Below are positions 5,407-5,519 of a stretch of DNA of 5,519 bases, one piece after another. Location of the stretch: the NCBI GenBank assembly GCA_003165135.1, contig PLSN01000423.1, positions 2,498 to 8,016 on the forward strand, given 5' to 3'. The notes under the pieces are model-generated. The model did no database searches. It saw only the letters and a list, made by a program, of their open reading frames with translations, and was not told where the DNA came from. A program made the position numbers and the translations under genes. Positions within the stretch are counted from its first letter, which is position 1. Every line of letters begins with the position of its first letter. Origin of the DNA: Bacteroidota bacterium. GTDB taxonomy: Bacteria; Bacteroidota; Bacteroidia; Chitinophagales; LD1.

Positions 5407-5511
5407 TTAGAGATTTAATCCTCCCAAATCACTCCTTTTTGAGGCATATACAATCTCTGCCTTGTCATTAAAATACTCAAACTCAACTTGTACATTTTTT
5501 TCACTTATGTA
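5407..5511 (-). pseudogene. Possible decayed C-terminal coding remnant upstream of the STAS gene
   Basis: Reading from 5511 down to the stop at 5409-5407 gives 34 codons of ordinary-looking protein sequence (for example EFEYFNDKAEIVYASKRSD), with many G- or A-starting codons. There is no usable start codon, and an in-frame TAA lies just upstream at 5514-5512. All three minus-strand frames have a stop between 5506 and 5514 or just inside it (TGA 5503-5501), so nothing reads in from the right. It may be a gene fragment or chance. Confidence 0.2.
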
Positions 5512-5519
5512 TTAAGATT

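Overview
The window most likely comes from a member of the Bacteroidota, perhaps the Chitinophagia/Sphingobacteriia side; the lineage below phylum is a guess. Three things point there. Sites matching the phylum's primary-sigma promoter (TTG about 18 nt before TAnnTTTG) lie in front of several genes. Ribosome-binding regions are A-rich with no clear Shine-Dalgarno. The encoded proteins look like Bacteroidota versions of their families: an archaeal/eukaryotic-type prolyl-tRNA synthetase without the editing insertion, a cation diffusion facilitator with a Cys-rich tail, and a STAS protein paired with ribonuclease Z.

Layout. Positions 1084 to 1 (minus strand, running off the left edge) hold a long open frame for an exported, extremely low-complexity Asn/Gln/Gly/Tyr-rich protein; at least 361 residues are visible. 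A 357-nt divergent intergenic region (1085-1441) carries a promoter for each direction and a small GC-richer block of short inverted and direct repeats. proS follows at 1442-2914 (+) and ends in a convincing hairpin terminator, whose 3' arm contains the upstream box of the promoter for the next gene. That gene (2968-3966, +) encodes a CDF-family metal-ion efflux transporter, and its promoter lies so close to the ATG that the mRNA should be leaderless or nearly so. A short convergent spacer (3967-4044) holds an AT-rich inverted repeat and four tandem heptamers that abut the ribonuclease Z stop codon. On the minus strand, a STAS-domain protein (4966-5334) and rnz (4045-4956) form a two-gene operon with a 9-nt gap. 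The last 185 nt contain no convincing gene, only a weak trace of a decayed coding frame.

How the genes relate. proS (translation) and rnz (tRNA 3' maturation) are housekeeping RNA functions. The CDF transporter and the STAS protein are a metal exporter and a probable phospho-switch regulator. They do not make up a single evident pathway. The part least explained by known families is the exported Gly/aromatic repeat protein at the left edge. I see no mobile element, CRISPR array, tRNA, rRNA or defence system.
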